A DNA stretch of 7,067 nt from NCBI GenBank assembly GCA_900321525.1, contig ONWL01000076.1, forward strand, positions 1 through 7,067, given 5' to 3'. The notes under the pieces were generated by a model. It was not told the DNA's origin. It saw nothing but the letters and a program-made list of their open reading frames with translations, and ran no database searches. The DNA comes from an uncultured Eubacteriales bacterium (lineage in GTDB: Bacteria > Bacillota > Clostridia > Lachnospirales > Lachnospiraceae). This document shows positions 4,534 to 7,067 of the stretch, piece after piece; positions within the stretch are counted from its first letter, which is position 1; every line of letters starts with the position of its first letter. Made by a program: the position numbers and the translations under genes.

Positions 4534-5733
4534 ATGAAAAAAAGAAGTATTTTATTGGGATGTGTAACCATGCTGACCGTTGCATCTGTTATGGGTGCCG
4601 GCTGTGGCAACAAAGACAAGGGCAAAGAAACTGCCGGTTCCGGTGAAGCAGGGACAGCGGCTGTAACAGAGAGCCAGGAAAGCACAGATGGCGAGGAACA
4701 GGGCACAGAAGATGGTACCGGTTCTACAGATGAGGAAAGTGTAGCAGAGACTGTAGAGGAGCCGGATTTCAGTGCCGGTCTGACGGAGGATGGACTGTTT
4801 GAGGATTATACAGCATCCGATTATGTCACATTGGGAACCTATAAGGGAATCAAAGTACCAGCTGAGGAAGCAACGGTATCTGATGAAGATTTTGAAGAGT
4901 ATCTGGACAACTTACTGGCAGACTATATAAAGACAGTGGATGTAACAGACAGAGCGGTAGAGTCTGGGGATACCGTCAACATTGACTATGTGGGCTCTCT
5001 GGATGGCGTAGAGTTTGATGGCGGCACAGCAGAAGGGTATAATCTGGAAATTGGTTCCGGTACCTTTATTCCCGGATTTGAAGATCAGATCATTGGACAT
5101 GAGATTGGAGAGGAATTCGACATTACAGTGACTTTCCCGGACAGCTATCCAAGCAATACAGATTTAGAGGGGCAGGATACCGTATTCCACATTACATTAA
5201 ATGGAATCACAACAGAAGTGACACCAGAAGTAGATGATGCGTTTGTAGAGGAGAATTTCCCGGAATATGATTCTGCAGATGCATTTTTAGAGGGAACGCG
5301 TGCGGAGCGTGATCGTGATCTGTTAAAGACTTATGTATGGAATCAGGTATTAGAAGACAGTACAGTAGATGAAATTCCGGAAGCGTTGATTGACAATTAT
5401 GTAGAACAGCAGATCAAGATGTATAAGTATATGGCATCTTCTTATGGGATGAGTTATGAAGACTTTCTGTCTTATTACGGCACCACAGAAGAAGAGTTTG
5501 AAGAGTCTGAGCGTGAGTATGCCAATACTGATCTGACCAGAATGCTGATCGCACAGGCAATCTGTGAGCAGGAAGATATCAAGGCAGAAGAGGGAGATGC
5601 GGAAGAGATTTTCGGATATGATGCGGATGCCATGGGAGAGATTTATGAGTATTATGGCAAGGGCTATGTGAGCCAGGTATTGTTGATGGAAAAGGTGGCA
5701 GATTTTGTAGCAGATGAAAGTGTAGTCGAGTAA
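4534..5733 (+). CDS. Exported trigger-factor-like FKBP peptidyl-prolyl isomerase lipoprotein
   Basis: This 399-aa protein is predicted to be a membrane-anchored extracytoplasmic foldase/chaperone. Residues 1-23 are a signal peptide (KKR, then a hydrophobic core) ending at GAGC, with Cys24 as the likely lipidated residue. The lipobox is atypical because Gly replaces Leu/Val at -3. A Gly/Ser/Thr/Glu-rich linker of about 60 residues (25-85) follows. The FKBP-type isomerase domain is at about 145-225, with VNIDYVGSLDGVEFDGG and the GSGTFIPGFEDQIIGHEIGE core also found in trigger factor. The acidic helical C-terminal part (about 232-399) resembles the trigger-factor/SurA chaperone arms. The N-terminal ribosome-binding domain of true trigger factor is absent. 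Two ATGs are adjacent (4531 and 4534). The second is preferred because AAGGAG (4522-4527) then has a 6-nt rather than a 3-nt spacer. Transcription ends at the strong terminator at 5820-5876. Confidence 0.88.
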   Translation: MKKRSILLGCVTMLTVASVMGAGCGNKDKGKETAGSGEAGTAAVTESQESTDGEEQGTEDGTGSTDEESVAETVEEPDFSAGLTEDGLFEDYTASDYVTLGTYKGIKVPAEEATVSDEDFEEYLDNLLADYIKTVDVTDRAVESGDTVNIDYVGSLDGVEFDGGTAEGYNLEIGSGTFIPGFEDQIIGHEIGEEFDITVTFPDSYPSNTDLEGQDTVFHITLNGITTEVTPEVDDAFVEENFPEYDSADAFLEGTRAERDRDLLKTYVWNQVLEDSTVDEIPEALIDNYVEQQIKMYKYMASSYGMSYEDFLSYYGTTEEEFEESEREYANTDLTRMLIAQAICEQEDIKAEEGDAEEIFGYDADAMGEIYEYYGKGYVSQVLLMEKVADFVADESVVE

Positions 5734-5786
5734 TCAAATGAGACTGTGCAATGAAAACAGAATGGATTTTGCTTTGAGGCATCGTC

Positions 5787-5808
5787 TGTGATCTGTATGA
5801 GGATCACA
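5787..5808. repeat. Inverted repeat in the 3' untranslated region
   Basis: TGTGATC (5787-5793) and GATCACA (5802-5808) are perfect 7-bp arms around an 8-nt loop. They lie between the lipoprotein stop and its terminator. It is probably a 3' end RNA hairpin. No T-run follows. Confidence 0.5.
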
Positions 5809-5819
5809 CATGGAGATAG

Positions 5820-5876
5820 AAAAACTCCTGTGGAACACACACATGAGAAGATGTGAGTGGATTCACAGGAGTTTTT
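5820..5876. terminator. Strong bidirectional terminator
   Basis: AAAAACTCCTGTG (5820-5832) pairs perfectly over 13 bp with CACAGGAGTTTTT (5864-5876). The 31-nt loop contains its own 5-bp stem (CACAT 5840-5844 with ATGTG 5851-5855). Both strands end in five Ts, so it can stop the lipoprotein gene from the left and the rfbH-type gene from the right, about 145 nt past that gene's stop. Confidence 0.88.
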
Positions 5877-5986
5877 ATGTAATAGAAAATTCCTATCAGA
5901 TAACAGAAAGACGCTGTCACCAAAAAATGCGACAGATAAAACCTCGCACGAAGAGAAAAAAGTTGCGTATGCAATCAGGAGCAATG

Positions 5987-6018
5987 TGAAAATTTTCATC
6001 TGATATCTTTTGAAAAGA
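5987..6018. repeat. Two adjacent A/T-rich palindromes downstream of the rfbH-type gene
   Basis: TGAAAATTTTCA (5987-5998) is a perfect 12-bp palindrome. TCTTTT-G-AAAAGA (6006-6018) is a second one with a single central base, starting 4 bp before the rfbH stop codon. They lie in the otherwise empty stretch 5877-6022, in which I see no gene. They may be weak 3' end structures; protein binding cannot be judged. Confidence 0.35.
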
Positions 6019-6022
6019 CGGA

Positions 6023-7067
6023 TTATGCCTGTGCAACCGCCTCTTTGATCATATCTGCCATATAGTCGATCATTTCATCGGTCATGCCCGGATAAACGCC
6101 GATCCAGAAGGTATCACGCATGATCCGGTCTGTCACTTCCAGAGAACTTGCCACACGGTAGCCTTCCTGCTTTTTGCGCATTTCATCAAAGCAAGGATGC
6201 TTCAGCAGATTTCCAGCAAACAGCATACGGGTCTGGACGCCATGGCATTCCAGATACTGTACCACTGCGTTTCGATCCACTCCTTCCTTACAGGTAATCA
6301 AAAAGCCAAACCAGCTAGGATCAGAACCGGGGCATGCTTCCGGCAGGATCAGCTGTTCCTGCAAGGGCAGCAGTGTTTCTTTTAACCGGGCAAAATTGTG
6401 CTTGCGCTTCTCCACAAAGGAAGGGAACTTTCGCAGCTGTGCACAACCTACGGCTGCCTGCATGTCGGTGGCTTTCAGATTATAGCCAAAGGAGGAGTAG
6501 ACATACTTATGGTCATATCCTGCCGGCAGTTCCCCGTATTGTTTGTCAAACCGGTGTCCGCACAGATTGTCTCTGCCGGATGGACAGATGCAGTCACGTC
6601 CCCAGTCACGGAGAGAGCGGACGATCCGGTGCAGCAATGGATTGCTGGTGTAGACTGCACCTCCTTCTCCCATGGTCATATGGTGTGGAGGATAAAAACT
6701 GGAAGTGCCGATGTCGCCGATGGTGCCGGTGAGACAGCGTGTGCCATTGTAAGTATACGCAGAACCCAGGGCATCACAGTTGTCCTCAATGAGCCATAAC
6801 TGATGGGCATCACAGAAATCTTTCACCGTCTGCAAATCAAATGGATTGCCAAGGGTATGAGCCAGCATGATTGCCTTTGTCTTTGGGGAAAGAGCCTGCT
6901 CTAACAGTGTGGTGTCAATGTTATACTGTGGGATTGCCATATCCACGAATACCGGTACCGCACCATACTGAATCATCGGTGCTACTGTGGTGGGAAAACC
7001 AGCCGCTACGGTAATGACTTCGTCACCCCGGCGAATCTGACGGTCTCCTAACAGGGGAGAGGTCAGC
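6023..7067 (-). CDS. rfbH: RfbH-type CDP-4-keto-6-deoxyglucose 3-dehydrase (E1), partial
   Basis: The C-terminal 347 codons are present. The frame runs open through the right edge, so about 90 N-terminal residues lie outside; the internal ATG at 6976 is not the start. It belongs to the DegT/DnrJ/EryC1 aminotransferase fold. It carries the mark of E1 dehydrases: the PLP-binding lysine is replaced by histidine in SSFYPPHHMTMGEGG (visible residues 128-129). The four [2Fe-2S] cysteines are all there: Cys97 in EDNCDALG, then Cys159-x-Cys161-x7-Cys169 in RDCICPSGRDNLC. E1 uses PMP and the iron-sulfur cluster, with reductase E3 (RfbI/AscD type), to remove the C3 hydroxyl in CDP-3,6-dideoxyhexose synthesis. 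In this Gram-positive setting the sugar probably enters a capsule or exopolysaccharide. Partner genes should lie to the right, beyond the window. Confidence 0.9.
   Translation of the reverse strand, partial: LTSPLLGDRQIRRGDEVITVAAGFPTTVAPMIQYGAVPVFVDMAIPQYNIDTTLLEQALSPKTKAIMLAHTLGNPFDLQTVKDFCDAHQLWLIEDNCDALGSAYTYNGTRCLTGTIGDIGTSSFYPPHHMTMGEGGAVYTSNPLLHRIVRSLRDWGRDCICPSGRDNLCGHRFDKQYGELPAGYDHKYVYSSFGYNLKATDMQAAVGCAQLRKFPSFVEKRKHNFARLKETLLPLQEQLILPEACPGSDPSWFGFLITCKEGVDRNAVVQYLECHGVQTRMLFAGNLLKHPCFDEMRKKQEGYRVASSLEVTDRIMRDTFWIGVYPGMTDEMIDYMADMIKEAVAQA

Noticed and set aside
5787..5808. CRP-like TGTGA...TCACA site
   Set aside because: The half-sites are 12 nt apart instead of 6, they lie downstream of a gene before its terminator, and no promoter is near.
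5664..5999. A - strand frame of 111 codons starting like a secreted protein (MKIFTLLLIAYATFFSSC)
   Set aside because: No ribosome binding site precedes ATG 5999. The frame runs through the strong terminator and into the 3' end of the lipoprotein gene. Hydrophobic starts arise easily in A/T-rich DNA.

Overview
The window looks like chromosomal DNA of a strictly anaerobic Firmicute, most likely a Lachnospiraceae-type clostridium. This rests on AGGAG-type ribosome binding sites before nearly every gene, moderate GC, a reverse rubrerythrin next to PerR, a trigger-factor-like lipoprotein, and protein sequences that read as clostridial. The genus cannot be fixed from the sequence alone.

Layout, left to right. 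24-1409 (+) is a complete M18 zinc aminopeptidase. 1522-2079 (+) is a decayed class I SAM-dependent methyltransferase gene with a 5' frameshift, an internal deletion and a second frameshift, and with its promoter still recognisable. 2080-2371 carries no gene. It holds a small cluster of direct repeats, hairpins and a probable bidirectional terminator, between the pseudogene and a peroxide-defence unit read leftwards. That unit is perR (2974-3384, -) followed by reverse rubrerythrin (2372-2914, -). It has a strong consensus promoter, a perfect 10-1-10 palindromic operator just downstream of the -10 box, a long leader hairpin, and a second, weaker operator-like site in front of the rubrerythrin gene.

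To the right, a divergent + strand promoter (about 3612-3620) leads to a small uncharacterised 84-aa gene that overlaps dtd (D-aminoacyl-tRNA deacylase) by an ATGA junction. Next comes a 399-aa exported FKBP/trigger-factor-like lipoprotein gene (4534-5733). A strong bidirectional terminator (5820-5876) separates it from a convergent, partial rfbH-type gene (6023 to the right edge, -). This encodes a PMP/[2Fe-2S] 3-dehydrase for 3,6-dideoxyhexose synthesis, probably the edge of a surface-polysaccharide locus.

How the genes work together: the clearest functional unit is PerR sensing peroxide and controlling itself and the NADH-dependent peroxide-reducing rubrerythrin. The 84-aa protein and dtd are probably translated from one message. 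The remaining genes are independent housekeeping or surface functions. I found no CRISPR array, phage, transposase or clear new defence system. The most unusual material is the regulatory and repeat DNA around perR-rbr and the decayed methyltransferase.
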